64,000 bases of DNA from Ferrovum sp. JA12 (GTDB lineage Bacteria; Pseudomonadota; Gammaproteobacteria; Burkholderiales; Ferrovaceae): NCBI RefSeq assembly GCF_001431705.1, contig NZ_LJWX01000001.1:186001-250000 (forward strand), read 5' to 3'. The translations under genes and the position numbers were made by a program. The notes below the pieces were generated by a model. That model worked only from the letters and a program-made list of their open reading frames with translations. It had not been told where the DNA came from and searched no databases. Each line of letters starts with the position of its first letter. Position 1 is the first letter of the stretch. Positions 18,635-26,777 of this stretch are shown in pieces.

Positions 18635-19387
18635 TTAATTTAACCTCACCACCCTAAATCCAATATTATTTGAACGCGTATGGGGATCGTCCGCACTGCG
18701 TCGTCCCACCTCAAGCTCATCGGCGGTATTATTCCACGCCCCCCCTCTTAATACTCTTGAGGGACAAGATTGAGACTGCTCGGGAACCATTGTATCTTCC
18801 CAGGCACTGCCATTGTTAGGAGCCCCTTTCAAGGATTCATGATAACAATCCTCAAGCCACTCCCAAACATTACCATTCATGTCAAACAAACCCCAATCAT
18901 TAGGACGTTTTGTAGCAACCGCATGAGTGGTGTTATCACTGTTTTCCTTGAACCAGGCAATACTGGAGACATTGCTACTGCCACAATAATTTTGGCTAGT
19001 TCGTCCAATACAGGCATATTCCCACTGTGTCTCCGAGGGCAAGCTATAGTGTTTACCGGTTTTGGCATTTAGCCTTAAAATAAATACCTGAGCCTCTTCC
19101 CAACTGATATTTTCTACTGGACAAGCGTCACCGCAGCCAGTAAAGACGCTAGGATTGTGCCCCATTACAGCACGCCATTGGCCTTGGGTAATGAGCGTGG
19201 CACTCATTAAAAAAGATTTAGAAAAAGTCACACGATGAGGGCTATCGCCTCGGCTTTGATAACTTCCTGCAGGAATTTGCACCAAATCAGGACAGTTTGA
19301 ACAATCCTTCGTCATCTCCGCTGCATTTGATACCAAGGATAACAACATCAACATGCCTACATTAAATGAGATAGTCAATATCTTCAT
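18635..19387 (-). CDS. Exported FGE/sulfatase-modifying-factor fold protein lacking the FGE cysteines (NirV/PvdO-like)
   Basis: A 250-residue protein with a signal peptide (ending near SNAA-E) and one formylglycine-generating-enzyme domain: VQIPAGSY, NISWEEAQVF, LPSETQWEYAC, GNVWEW and the C-terminal RVLRGGAWNN...NNIGFR. True FGEs have a Cys pair shortly after the RGGS motif; here those positions are non-Cys, so it should not be a formylglycine generator. It does carry CSNC and CGDAC elements of its own. The start ATG at 19387 has a GGGAG site. It is coupled to the SCO copper chaperone downstream, which suggests a part in copper or oxidase maturation (inference). Confidence 0.85.
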   Translation of the reverse strand: MKILTISFNVGMLMLLSLVSNAAEMTKDCSNCPDLVQIPAGSYQSRGDSPHRVTFSKSFLMSATLITQGQWRAVMGHNPSVFTGCGDACPVENISWEEAQVFILRLNAKTGKHYSLPSETQWEYACIGRTSQNYCGSSNVSSIAWFKENSDNTTHAVATKRPNDWGLFDMNGNVWEWLEDCYHESLKGAPNNGSAWEDTMVPEQSQSCPSRVLRGGAWNNTADELEVGRRSADDPHTRSNNIGFRVVRLN

Positions 19388-19499
19388 GGTCACTCCCGAT
19401 TTATCCCTAGAGCAGGGTATTGTTATGAATTAAGTGTAACTGAGTCAGCCTTTATTCTCAATCACCGAACTCAACTAACTTTCAGCCATGACCTATAGG

Positions 19500-19548
19500 T
19501 GTAATATTACATTACAGTTTGAATGCATTAATTATTTGCTAAGCAAAT
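19500..19548. promoter_or_regulatory. Two inverted repeats in the divergent promoter region
   Basis: A perfect 12-base palindrome (TGTAATATTACA, 19500-19511) and a 15-base inverted repeat with 7-base arms (ATTTGCT-A-AGCAAAT, 19534-19548) lie between the FGE-fold gene (minus) and the 42-residue ORF (plus). Either could be an operator. A possible -10 (TAAAAT, 19564-19569) follows on the plus strand. Confidence 0.35.
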
Positions 19549-19610
19549 GCGCTTTTGATAGACTAAAATCATGAGTAAAACAATGATTATTAATTAACAA
19601 AGGGGGTGAT

Positions 19611-19739
19611 ATGGTAGTTCTAGATACTTGGGTAATGATTGTCCCAGTTATTTTATTTATTGGGGGTATTATTGTCTCCTTCAGTCTGGGTGGTATAGGG
19701 ATTGATCGAGTCAAACAAATTCGCCAAAATGAAAGATAA
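19611..19739 (+). CDS. Tiny single-helix membrane protein, 42 residues
   Basis: A short ORF with a strong AGGGGGT ribosome site just before its ATG. The product has one transmembrane helix (about residues 8-28) and a basic tail (GIDRVKQIRQNER). It is followed after 9 bases by a strong terminator, so it looks like a monocistronic gene of its own. Its size and layout resemble small accessory subunits of haem-copper oxidases, and it lies among oxidase genes, but I do not recognise the family. Confidence 0.65.
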   Translation: MVVLDTWVMIVPVILFIGGIIVSFSLGGIGIDRVKQIRQNER

Positions 19740-19748
19740 TTTTTGAAG

Positions 19749-19783
19749 AAACCTGGTTAAATAAATACTAACCAGGTTTTTTT
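19749..19783 (+). terminator. Rho-independent terminator after the 42-residue ORF
   Basis: An 11-base perfect stem (AAACCTGGTTA pairing with TAACCAGGTTT, 19749-19759 with 19769-19779) is followed by a run of seven T. It separates the tiny gene from the short oxidase-I-like gene at 19807. Confidence 0.9.
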
Positions 19784-19806
19784 ATACTTAAAAGACAATA
19801 ATAAAA

Positions 19807-20373
19807 ATGATTATCAATAAAAGTGAAACACAACCTTTAGTTAAATTTTTAGTGGTGTCTGCCCTTTCTTTTTTGGTAGGGACCATTCATGGTATGTTAC
19901 AAGTGATGCCCCCCATTAGGGCTTGGCTTGATTCCATAGGTAGTCCCTATGGCGGGCCCGGTCATATGATTGATCCTCTGGCCCATGCGCACATGAATTT
20001 GGTGGGCGGAGTAGTTATGCTAGCCATGGGGGCAACCTTCTATCTGTTACCACAATTCTCCGGTAAGAAACTGTACTCCAAGAAGCTGGTTTCTTATACG
20101 TTTTGGTTTACCGTAATGGGTGTCTACAGTTTTTACACCATTCTCATGGTCTTTGGTACCTGGGAAGGTTATCTAATGCTTCACGATCGTGAGATGTTAA
20201 GACAAGTTCATCAACATTATTACAGTCCACTGATGGCCTTATCTGGGACTTGTATGGCCATTGGTTTTCTTTTTTACTTCTTGAATATTGTATTAACTTT
20301 GGTTAAGTCCCCTAAAGCTATTGAGTCAACTTCAAAGGAAAACGTAGTTCGCCCACTGCATTTTCGTGCTTAA
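19807..20373 (+). CDS. Short haem-copper-oxidase subunit I-like membrane protein
   Basis: A 188-residue protein with four or five transmembrane helices. The core DPLAHAHMNLVGGVVMLAMG aligns with helix II of CcoN-type oxidase subunits (where a His binds the low-spin haem), followed by YLLPQ...LYSKKLVSYTFWF as in helix III. Helices VI, VII and X with the CuB and haem b3 ligands are absent, so it cannot be a normal oxidase catalytic subunit. A second His group (HQHYY) precedes the last helix. It may be a small cytochrome b or an accessory subunit. It is a homologue of the gene at 41923. Its 3' end overlaps the converging lipoprotein gene by 56 bases. Confidence 0.75.
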   Translation: MIINKSETQPLVKFLVVSALSFLVGTIHGMLQVMPPIRAWLDSIGSPYGGPGHMIDPLAHAHMNLVGGVVMLAMGATFYLLPQFSGKKLYSKKLVSYTFWFTVMGVYSFYTILMVFGTWEGYLMLHDREMLRQVHQHYYSPLMALSGTCMAIGFLFYFLNIVLTLVKSPKAIESTSKENVVRPLHFRA

Positions 20374-20707
20374 CCTGAATCTGTAATACTGATCTTTCGC
20401 CGGGTTCGATTCTCACCGCTCGGCGATATACTCCCATCCGACCATCCTCAATCATCTGAACCCAATCGTCTTGTTTTGCAGTACGAATGGAGATAATCAA
20501 ATCCCAGGCAGGAATATTTCTTTTAATATCGTTAGCGGTTACCACAATCTCATTCATACCCTGCTCAGGAGGGTTGGGACGAGTATCCACCTGCATACTG
20601 ACTCCTTGCCACTGTTGAGGAGCAGGATCGCCATTTGAGTCAGAACTAGAGCATGCTGACAAGGTGAGGGCTCCTAACAATAACCAAGACAGCTTAAATT
20701 TATCCAC
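20318..20707 (-). CDS. Putative lipoprotein downstream of ccoG
   Basis: A 129-residue protein starting with a lipoprotein signal, lipobox LSAC, then a Ser-rich linker and a beta-rich domain. I chose the GTG at 20707 because AAGGAG stands 9 bases upstream, right at the stop codon of the preceding gene, and gives a clean signal; ATG 20737 inside the upstream gene is the alternative. FixH often lies downstream of ccoG, but I see no clear FixH motif. Function unknown; probably periplasmic assembly or protection. Confidence 0.65.
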   Translation of the reverse strand: MDKFKLSWLLLGALTLSACSSSDSNGDPAPQQWQGVSMQVDTRPNPPEQGMNEIVVTANDIKRNIPAWDLIISIRTAKQDDWVQMIEDGRMGVYRRAVRIEPGERSVLQIQVKHENAVGELRFPLKLTQ

Positions 20708-20720
20708 CTGAACGCTCTCC

Positions 20721-21134
20721 TTATTTGTTTTGAGCATCCTGACTCCCTTGCTCACTGTTTTCTTTAACGCCGCCTTGAGCCGTGTCACCGTGCCATTTCA
20801 CCATGTAGTAAACAAAATAACCTGCCACAGCAATGTAAGCTAAAGCTATTGCAAACCCCCAATCTAACCAATGCTTTTGATGACCAGGACGCGTTCCCCA
20901 AAAGGGGAAGGCGAGTCCGACTCCCACGAGTAAGACCACCACTACCACCGCAAAGAACCAATACGGGACGGGACGTTGAGATTCAGGAATTTTTTCCACC
21001 AACTCCCAATCCTCAAGCCCTCGTTTAGACCTTCTTTCCTCATCGGAGGCATAACCTAAATGATCATCAGATAATTTGCCCCATTGTGAGGTAACTTTAT
21101 CCAGCTTTGGTTGATCGACTTGGTTCTCTTCCAT
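20721..21134 (-). CDS. CcoP N-terminal-like membrane protein without haem sites
   Basis: A 137-residue protein with a long charged N-terminus and two transmembrane helices. The segment around RPVPYWFF...AFPFWGTRP resembles the N-terminal helix of CcoP (a short polar lead, PxPxW, a hydrophobic helix, then YP or FP). It contains no CxxCH. A homologous arrangement occurs in the gene at 28551. It is 14 bases downstream of ccoG and shares its transcript. Possibly an assembly partner or alternative oxidase subunit. Confidence 0.55.
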   Translation of the reverse strand: MEENQVDQPKLDKVTSQWGKLSDDHLGYASDEERRSKRGLEDWELVEKIPESQRPVPYWFFAVVVVVLLVGVGLAFPFWGTRPGHQKHWLDWGFAIALAYIAVAGYFVYYMVKWHGDTAQGGVKENSEQGSQDAQNK

Positions 21135-21148
21135 CCCCTACCCCTCCA

Positions 21149-22423
21149 TTATTTCTCAGAAAAATACTGGATTGGAAAACGTTCTTCCCATCCCTGTGGC
21201 GATTTGGCCACAACAATCACACGGTGTATGCCATGTGTGATGTTGGGTGACAAACTTAAAATCAATGAGTGTCTTGCTGAGGCAGGAACTAACACCTGCG
21301 TTTCATCCAAGTGATACTGGTCAGGTCGCATGCCCTCCACTGATAGGGTAATCACTCCGTCACGATATTGTTTATTGGCAATAGAGATTTGATAATCTCG
21401 ACTGGTAGCATTGTTAAGCCCTTCAGCCTTATAGACGGCTAAATGATACGGCTGCCAACTGATTAATCCCCAAATAAAGAATGAGCAACCCATCAGTGCA
21501 ATCACCAGCACCCAACGTGTTCGGGTATCAAGACCAATGGCTGCATTTTTAAAATTTATCCGCGATTCTTTTTTCTCTTTTCTCTCACCCATTTCAAAGG
21601 TAAGCAGTCCAGGTTCATTCTTTTTAGCATGCAGCGTGTTACAGGCGTCAATACATTCACCACAATTGATGCAACTGTCATAGATATCTGTTTTTTTAGG
21701 ATCTAAATCAATAAAACAAGCCGTGACACAATAATTGCATTTTAAGCACTCGCTGGCACGAGAATCATCATACTTAATATGCAAGGTTTCACGGGTTTTA
21801 AAGCTATGCTGCCAAACTCTATACACACAGGCAAAACGACACCAGAAATGCCTGATGATAGCAATATCAATAAAGATAATAATTACCACAACCCCGTATA
21901 TCCAATGCAGAGAACGGGCTAATTTAGGATTAGACTGCCAAGCCAAAAAATCCCATACCACCTGGGGGGGGTAGAAATAAAACAGGGGAATCAGTGCAAA
22001 AAACATGGCGGCGAACAGAAAAGATAGCCCTAATAAAGACCAATTGAGTACTTTGTTTTTATTGGGCGCCACCAACGGAGCCTCTCCCTCAAGACTCACT
22101 TCTGCTCTTTTTCCCAATAACTTATGGGTCATAAAGTTAGCCCATTCCGCCATAATGTTTTGTGGACACACCCACCCACAAAAAACAGTCCCCGCAATGG
22201 AGTAAAGCATCACTAACATACACACTATTAAAATCCACAAGCCTGCCACCAGAAAGAAATCGGAAAACCAGATCTGTCGGCCCATCACCACCATTGCCCC
22301 AGCAATGGGGTCTAACCTAAAAATCCCCAAGGCGGGAACCAGTATCACCACGAGCACAGATAAAGCCTGAGCTGCGCGTCGGCGCAAATGATAATGATTG
22401 GGAGCAAGGGTTAGATTAGCCAT
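21149..22423 (-). CDS. ccoG: Cytochrome c oxidase accessory protein CcoG (FixG/RdxA), polyferredoxin
   Basis: A 424-residue inner-membrane protein with several helices in the N-terminal half, two [4Fe-4S] motifs (CLKCNYCVTAC and CINCGECIDAC) and an Ig-like periplasmic C-terminal domain. CcoG is known to take part in copper reduction for cbb3 oxidase assembly. Of the two CX3CP motifs linked to that role, the first is intact (CGWVCPQ), while the second reads CRFACVY, with Val in place of Pro. It is part of the long minus-strand oxidase transcription unit. Confidence 0.95.
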   Translation of the reverse strand: MANLTLAPNHYHLRRRAAQALSVLVVILVPALGIFRLDPIAGAMVVMGRQIWFSDFFLVAGLWILIVCMLVMLYSIAGTVFCGWVCPQNIMAEWANFMTHKLLGKRAEVSLEGEAPLVAPNKNKVLNWSLLGLSFLFAAMFFALIPLFYFYPPQVVWDFLAWQSNPKLARSLHWIYGVVVIIIFIDIAIIRHFWCRFACVYRVWQHSFKTRETLHIKYDDSRASECLKCNYCVTACFIDLDPKKTDIYDSCINCGECIDACNTLHAKKNEPGLLTFEMGERKEKKESRINFKNAAIGLDTRTRWVLVIALMGCSFFIWGLISWQPYHLAVYKAEGLNNATSRDYQISIANKQYRDGVITLSVEGMRPDQYHLDETQVLVPASARHSLILSLSPNITHGIHRVIVVAKSPQGWEERFPIQYFSEK

Positions 22424-22447
22424 GATGATTTGTACGTTGTATTAACA

Positions 22448-25015
22448 CTATAAACCTCTATTTTTCGCTGAGTTTGCCTCAAGGTCAAGAGGAGATAATT
22501 GTAAAAGCTCTGCCAGAGAATGATCCGCATCGGGATCCTTCTCTACCTGCTGTAAATGCCACAATGAGCGCCAAGCCTCCACATGATAGGGATTAATAGA
22601 GAGAATACGTTGTAAAAGAGTTTTTTCATCGAGACCGTGAGACAAGATATTTTTTTGGTTGGCAAAGAGCTGATCACTCAACGCATATTGTATCCAACGA
22701 TCCTGTGGATTGGCTTGGTAAGCGAGCTCGATCAAATGTGCCGCTTCGCCATCCTGACCGCTAAAAGTGGCCAGCCAAGAGCGTACCAAAAAATCTGTGG
22801 CAATAAAGCTGGCTTCGAAGTTTTTACTGTCTACCACAGGTACCGACAGTTCTTTTTTAGCCTGCGCCAAGGGCGGGCGGTTAGCCATGAGATAAGCCAA
22901 TATTTTAGGGAGTTCGTTACTGTTAGTATAGTGTAATCGTGGTAAAGTAAACTCAATCACAGGCGCCCATTCATCCTGTACCGGCACAGGAGAGTCTGGA
23001 ATGATTCCCATATAGCGTCCTGACCAAGTGAGCTTAGATTCACCAAGAAACTCTTTTTTAAGGGAGCCGGTTGGCAGGGAGGTGAATAAGCCATGACTGT
23101 CTAGGGTGTTGTCTGCACTACCCACCAAAGCCAAGTGCATCCCATCCATAAACATCACTCCTTCTGGAAACACTCTTTTAAAGGTAGTGAGAATCACTTC
23201 AAAGGATGAAAGATCAAATTGATTGAGTGCCAGCCATTGAACGAAAACCCCCTGATGATCTAAATGCTGGCGGACACGCTGGAATTGTTGCAATGACAGT
23301 AATGAAGAAACCCCCGCCAAATCAGGATGAAACAAATCCCCCACAATAACATCGTAGCGCCCTGTATGAGCGCTCAAAAAATGTCGCGCATCATCTTGAA
23401 TAATACTGGTTTGTTTTAATGTCTCTTGATTGAGCGCAGAAAACCAACTCTTAGCCCCAATAATAGCACCACGGGATAACTCAACAGCGGTTCTTGTTAA
23501 ATCGCTAAAAGGCAATGATCCCTCATCGGAAATACCCGTTCCCAAACCGAGCAAGAGTAAACTATGGGGGTTGCCCTGGTAGAGCAGAGGAAAATAAACT
23601 TGGTTTTCCTGAGTTAATACAGCGGTCGGCTCACTGGAGGCATCACGGCGTTGTAAATCAGTTAACAAATAACGCTGGCCGTTGGGTTGCTCGACCACCT
23701 CAGTCATCGCAATAGCATCTTCATAATGATAAAGATCTTTACTGTGTCCCAGTTCTTGGGGCAACAAACGACTGGTGGCGGGCATTTGGGAAATCCATAA
23801 TAAAACTCCTGCAGCGACGGGAATGATCGCCCACCAGAGTTTATTGTGTTGTTTAAAGTCTAATAATATAAACAAGAAGGCTATAAGTCCTAATATAGGC
23901 GTGGTTCCCCACAGCGGAATTAACACAAACCCAGTGATCAAAGCGCCCACCGCCCCACCTAAGGCATTCACTGAATAAAGCCATTGCCCTGAGTTGTGAT
24001 ACTGTTTAGCCAGTAAGGGTAGCCAAGCCCCTAAACTCAGCGTTACGGGTAAGGTCATGGCCAACATCAATAACCCCTGCACAAGAAGGGCTTGGTAAAA
24101 ACCAGAAAACTGGGCAGATTCAAGATAGGCTGATACTGGAATCCATTCGATTAATGAGAGAGCAATACCTGTGGCAACCAGCCAAGGTAAAAGATTTAAC
24201 CACTTAAACCGTCCCAACTGGCTTGTTAATACACTGCCTATAGCAATTCCTAATAAAAATGTTGCCAGGACTAATGCTAAAACGTACTCTGTGCGCAACA
24301 TAATCAGGCCAAACAATCTGGTCCAAGCCACCTCAAGCGCTAAGCTTAAGGCCCCTAGAGCACCATACTTGATTAGCGTATTTAATGGTGGTCGAACTGA
24401 AGTAGGCGGCTTAGTCTTCTTCTTATGCAAGCCTTTAGGCAATACAAACCAAAAACCAAAAGCCAATAACAAGCCAAACAAAGCAGCAATCCGTAAACTT
24501 GCCACCCATCCAAAAGTCGGCAATGCCCATAAGGGCCACAAAGCACCCAATACGCCACCTAATGTATTAAAGCCATAGATCCACGGCAGAGCTTTGGCTT
24601 GGTTACCCACATATCTGAGTACCAAGGAAAACCCTGCGCCCATGGCATAGGCTGGAATACTCAATAAGATTAAAGCTGCTAAGAAAATCAATACATGCCA
24701 GAGACTATCTGAAAAACGTAGTGCGGCAGAGTCAATAAAGGGGGTAGTTAGTCGTACTAAGGTAGGTAAAAAAATAGCAAATATACTCAAACCACACTCA
24801 ATCCATCCTAAGTAGAAGGAGGAGCGCATGACGGGAGATGATGCTGTTGAAAAACGCCATGCCCCAAGGCCTAACCCCATCATGAAGGCCGCCACGGTCA
24901 CCACCACAGCAAAAGCGCTGACGCCAAATTGAATGGATAAGAGGCGCATCCAAAGCACCTCATAGACTAAGGCCAGGAATCCGGAGCAAGCATACAGGCT
25001 AACCAGCCGGATCAT
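22448..25015 (-). CDS. Membrane-bound spermidine-synthase-like protein with C-terminal repeat region
   Basis: An 855-residue fusion. Residues 1 to about 410 hold many transmembrane helices typical of the 'MFS/spermidine synthase' fusion proteins (start: YACSGFLALVYEVLWMRLL). Next comes a Rossmann methyltransferase/aminopropyltransferase-like domain with LLLLGLGTGISDEG, an acidic-strand TAVELS and a VGDLFHPDL segment. The last 150 residues look like TPR-type helices (NPQDRWIQYAL, NPYHVEAWRSL). The substrate is unknown; true polyamine synthesis is not implied. Its place between ccoG and the oxidase genes, 9 bases from the next gene, suggests a link with respiratory complex assembly or with modification of a small molecule needed there (inference). 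Confidence 0.75.
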   Translation of the reverse strand: MIRLVSLYACSGFLALVYEVLWMRLLSIQFGVSAFAVVVTVAAFMMGLGLGAWRFSTASSPVMRSSFYLGWIECGLSIFAIFLPTLVRLTTPFIDSAALRFSDSLWHVLIFLAALILLSIPAYAMGAGFSLVLRYVGNQAKALPWIYGFNTLGGVLGALWPLWALPTFGWVASLRIAALFGLLLAFGFWFVLPKGLHKKKTKPPTSVRPPLNTLIKYGALGALSLALEVAWTRLFGLIMLRTEYVLALVLATFLLGIAIGSVLTSQLGRFKWLNLLPWLVATGIALSLIEWIPVSAYLESAQFSGFYQALLVQGLLMLAMTLPVTLSLGAWLPLLAKQYHNSGQWLYSVNALGGAVGALITGFVLIPLWGTTPILGLIAFLFILLDFKQHNKLWWAIIPVAAGVLLWISQMPATSRLLPQELGHSKDLYHYEDAIAMTEVVEQPNGQRYLLTDLQRRDASSEPTAVLTQENQVYFPLLYQGNPHSLLLLGLGTGISDEGSLPFSDLTRTAVELSRGAIIGAKSWFSALNQETLKQTSIIQDDARHFLSAHTGRYDVIVGDLFHPDLAGVSSLLSLQQFQRVRQHLDHQGVFVQWLALNQFDLSSFEVILTTFKRVFPEGVMFMDGMHLALVGSADNTLDSHGLFTSLPTGSLKKEFLGESKLTWSGRYMGIIPDSPVPVQDEWAPVIEFTLPRLHYTNSNELPKILAYLMANRPPLAQAKKELSVPVVDSKNFEASFIATDFLVRSWLATFSGQDGEAAHLIELAYQANPQDRWIQYALSDQLFANQKNILSHGLDEKTLLQRILSINPYHVEAWRSLWHLQQVEKDPDADHSLAELLQLSPLDLEANSAKNRGL

Positions 25016-25024
25016 ATCACCACC

Positions 25025-25429
25025 TTAAAAAGGATAAAACCAGACTAACCCCACAATCAAATGAACAATTGCAAGAGTCATTGTTAAGCCGGCAAAAATC
25101 ATATGGGCCACAAACCAAGGTTTATCAAAGACTCCCACCGCAATTCCTAGAGCACCCGTTGTGAATAACAACAGTAATAAAGGAATACCAATTAAAAACA
25201 TGATGACCTGTTTTTTGTGAGTACTCACTTGATCTTGATCTTGTTTTTCTTTTTCTTCTTTTTGTTTATCAAAAGCCTCTAACACCTGAATGCCATTGAC
25301 GTCCTTTTCAGATGGAGCGATGACTTTCGATGAGGTGGCCGAAGTATTATTCTCAGCATAGGCTGGGAGTAGAGCCGATAAAGACAGGGTCGTTAACACT
25401 AACATAATAAACAGTTGAATCGATTTCAT
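25025..25429 (-). CDS. Unknown exported/membrane protein with charged linker
   Basis: A 134-residue protein: a signal peptide (ending near PAYA-E), a highly charged Lys/Glu/Gln-rich stretch (around residues 55-75, likely helical or coiled coil), and two transmembrane helices at the C-terminus containing a His in each (AHMIFAG and VHLIVGL). The paired histidines in helices could bind haem, but this is speculative. No family recognised. It is in the oxidase operon. Confidence 0.6.
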   Translation of the reverse strand: MKSIQLFIMLVLTTLSLSALLPAYAENNTSATSSKVIAPSEKDVNGIQVLEAFDKQKEEKEKQDQDQVSTHKKQVIMFLIGIPLLLLLFTTGALGIAVGVFDKPWFVAHMIFAGLTMTLAIVHLIVGLVWFYPF

Positions 25430-25444
25430 GTTCTATTTTCTTCT

Positions 25445-25699
25445 TTATTGCTGCCCTGAGTCTTGTTCTGACTCAACGGACACTTCATCGGATTTATAAC
25501 GTGTGGAATAGCGCCATACTAATATGGCCATTAATACAAATGGGGCAAATATACCAATTAACAGAAATAAAAATATACTCCAGGGGGTTTCAATGGTCAC
25601 ATGCAAGTAGCGATAACTATCTAAGGCCAGGGCGGACTGAGACCAGGCGCTTAACATGATAGTCAGTAATACTCCTATTACATAATTAAATTGAGCCAT
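25445..25699 (-). CDS. Small unknown membrane protein in the oxidase operon
   Basis: An 84-residue protein with an N-terminal signal-like helix, a short periplasmic loop (SYRYLHVTIET), a second helix (PWSIFLFLLIGIFAPFVLMA) and an acidic cytoplasmic tail. The ATG at 25699 follows an AAGGGG site that overlaps the stop of the upstream gene. No family recognised. Confidence 0.6.
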   Translation of the reverse strand: MAQFNYVIGVLLTIMLSAWSQSALALDSYRYLHVTIETPWSIFLFLLIGIFAPFVLMAILVWRYSTRYKSDEVSVESEQDSGQQ

Positions 25700-25701
25700 G
25701 T

Positions 25702-26766
25702 TCAACGCCCCTTCGCCGGTGAATCACTGGCACATCGAAAACCATAAAAATCAGATGCATAGTTAGCAAAAGCAAAGTTTCTATGAAAACTTGAAGTGGA
25801 AAAAGGGTCCCCTTTCCAAGAACCGCCCCGTAAAACCTTATAGTGTGTCTTGACGTTGACTTGATCAGATATCTTTAATGCCTGATCTTGGGCGTTATCT
25901 TGCACTGCAACTTTACCTTTAAAAATTTCAGAAGGGGCATTGGATCCCTGATAGGGTAGAAAATCACTATCAACCCATTCATCCACATTACCCGCCATAT
26001 CCATTGCCCCATAGGGGCTAACCCCTGTGGGAAATGCCCCTACGTCGGTTGCTGAACCCACATCATAGTAGGTATTAACATTTTTAGGATCCATCACGTT
26101 ACCCCAGGGCCAACGTCGTCCGTCTGTGCCACGAGAGGCCTTCTCAAACTCTGCTTCGCTGGGTAGTCGCTTACCATCCCATTTACAATATTCTTTTGCG
26201 TCATACCAGGTTACCATGGTCACTGGATGCATTTTTTCTCCATTGGGAATACGTCCGTTTTTCCAGCTCAAAGGAGGCCTATGATGAGTGTTATAAATAA
26301 ATTTTGCATACTGTGCATTGGTAACCAAATATTTATCTAAGTAGTAAGTGGGTAGCGTCACTGTATGCTGAGGTTTATCTTGTATGTCTGCTCGCTCAAG
26401 GTTGGTCCCCATGATAAAGGGCCCTGCGGGAATTTTCACCATTGTCTCCACATCAGCCCATTGCTCTCTTGATAATAATCTCTCAATCGCTGCTGCATCA
26501 TAACTAGTACTAGACACGCTGCTATGCTCATGTCTTTCTTGGATAGTAATATCCTCTCCAGCGGCACGTATTCGTTTTTGTTCTTCTTTTAAATTATAGG
26601 TGGCTAGGTTTCTCATATCATCCATACGAATAGAACCCAGCTTAATAACATGTAAGGTACTACCAATCATGACAGCAATAACACAAGTTATAAGTGTTGC
26701 GTGGAGGTAGCGTTTTCTCTTTATTTTCTCTTGAGGAGAGAGTTGTTTTTTATTTTTATAAGCCAT
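25702..26766 (-). CDS. Membrane-anchored FGE-fold protein lacking the FGE cysteines
   Basis: A 354-residue protein: a basic N-terminus, one transmembrane helix (about residues 21-42), a helical stalk, then an FGE/SUMF domain: MVKIPAGPFIMGTN, DKYLVTNAQYAKF, VTWYDAKEYCKWDGKRLPSE, GNVDEWV and KVLRGGSWKGD...GFRCAS. The two catalytic cysteines that follow RGGS in true FGEs are missing, so a structural or metal-handling role is more likely. It sits inside the oxidase operon, and a second FGE-fold protein (18635) is coupled to a SCO chaperone, which makes a maturation role attractive. NirV beside copper nitrite reductases is a known parallel. Confidence 0.88.
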   Translation of the reverse strand: MAYKNKKQLSPQEKIKRKRYLHATLITCVIAVMIGSTLHVIKLGSIRMDDMRNLATYNLKEEQKRIRAAGEDITIQERHEHSSVSSTSYDAAAIERLLSREQWADVETMVKIPAGPFIMGTNLERADIQDKPQHTVTLPTYYLDKYLVTNAQYAKFIYNTHHRPPLSWKNGRIPNGEKMHPVTMVTWYDAKEYCKWDGKRLPSEAEFEKASRGTDGRRWPWGNVMDPKNVNTYYDVGSATDVGAFPTGVSPYGAMDMAGNVDEWVDSDFLPYQGSNAPSEIFKGKVAVQDNAQDQALKISDQVNVKTHYKVLRGGSWKGDPFSTSSFHRNFAFANYASDFYGFRCASDSPAKGR

Positions 26767-26777
26767 GTTTAATCTTA

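Noticed and set aside
24171-24578. 135-codon plus-strand ORF opposite the spermidine-synthase-like gene
   Set aside because: Lies wholly inside a well supported membrane-protein frame; its Asn/Lys/Pro-rich composition is typical of antisense of hydrophobic coding.
25702-26766. True formylglycine-generating enzyme
   Set aside because: The catalytic cysteine pair after the RGGS motif is missing and no sulfatase gene is nearby.
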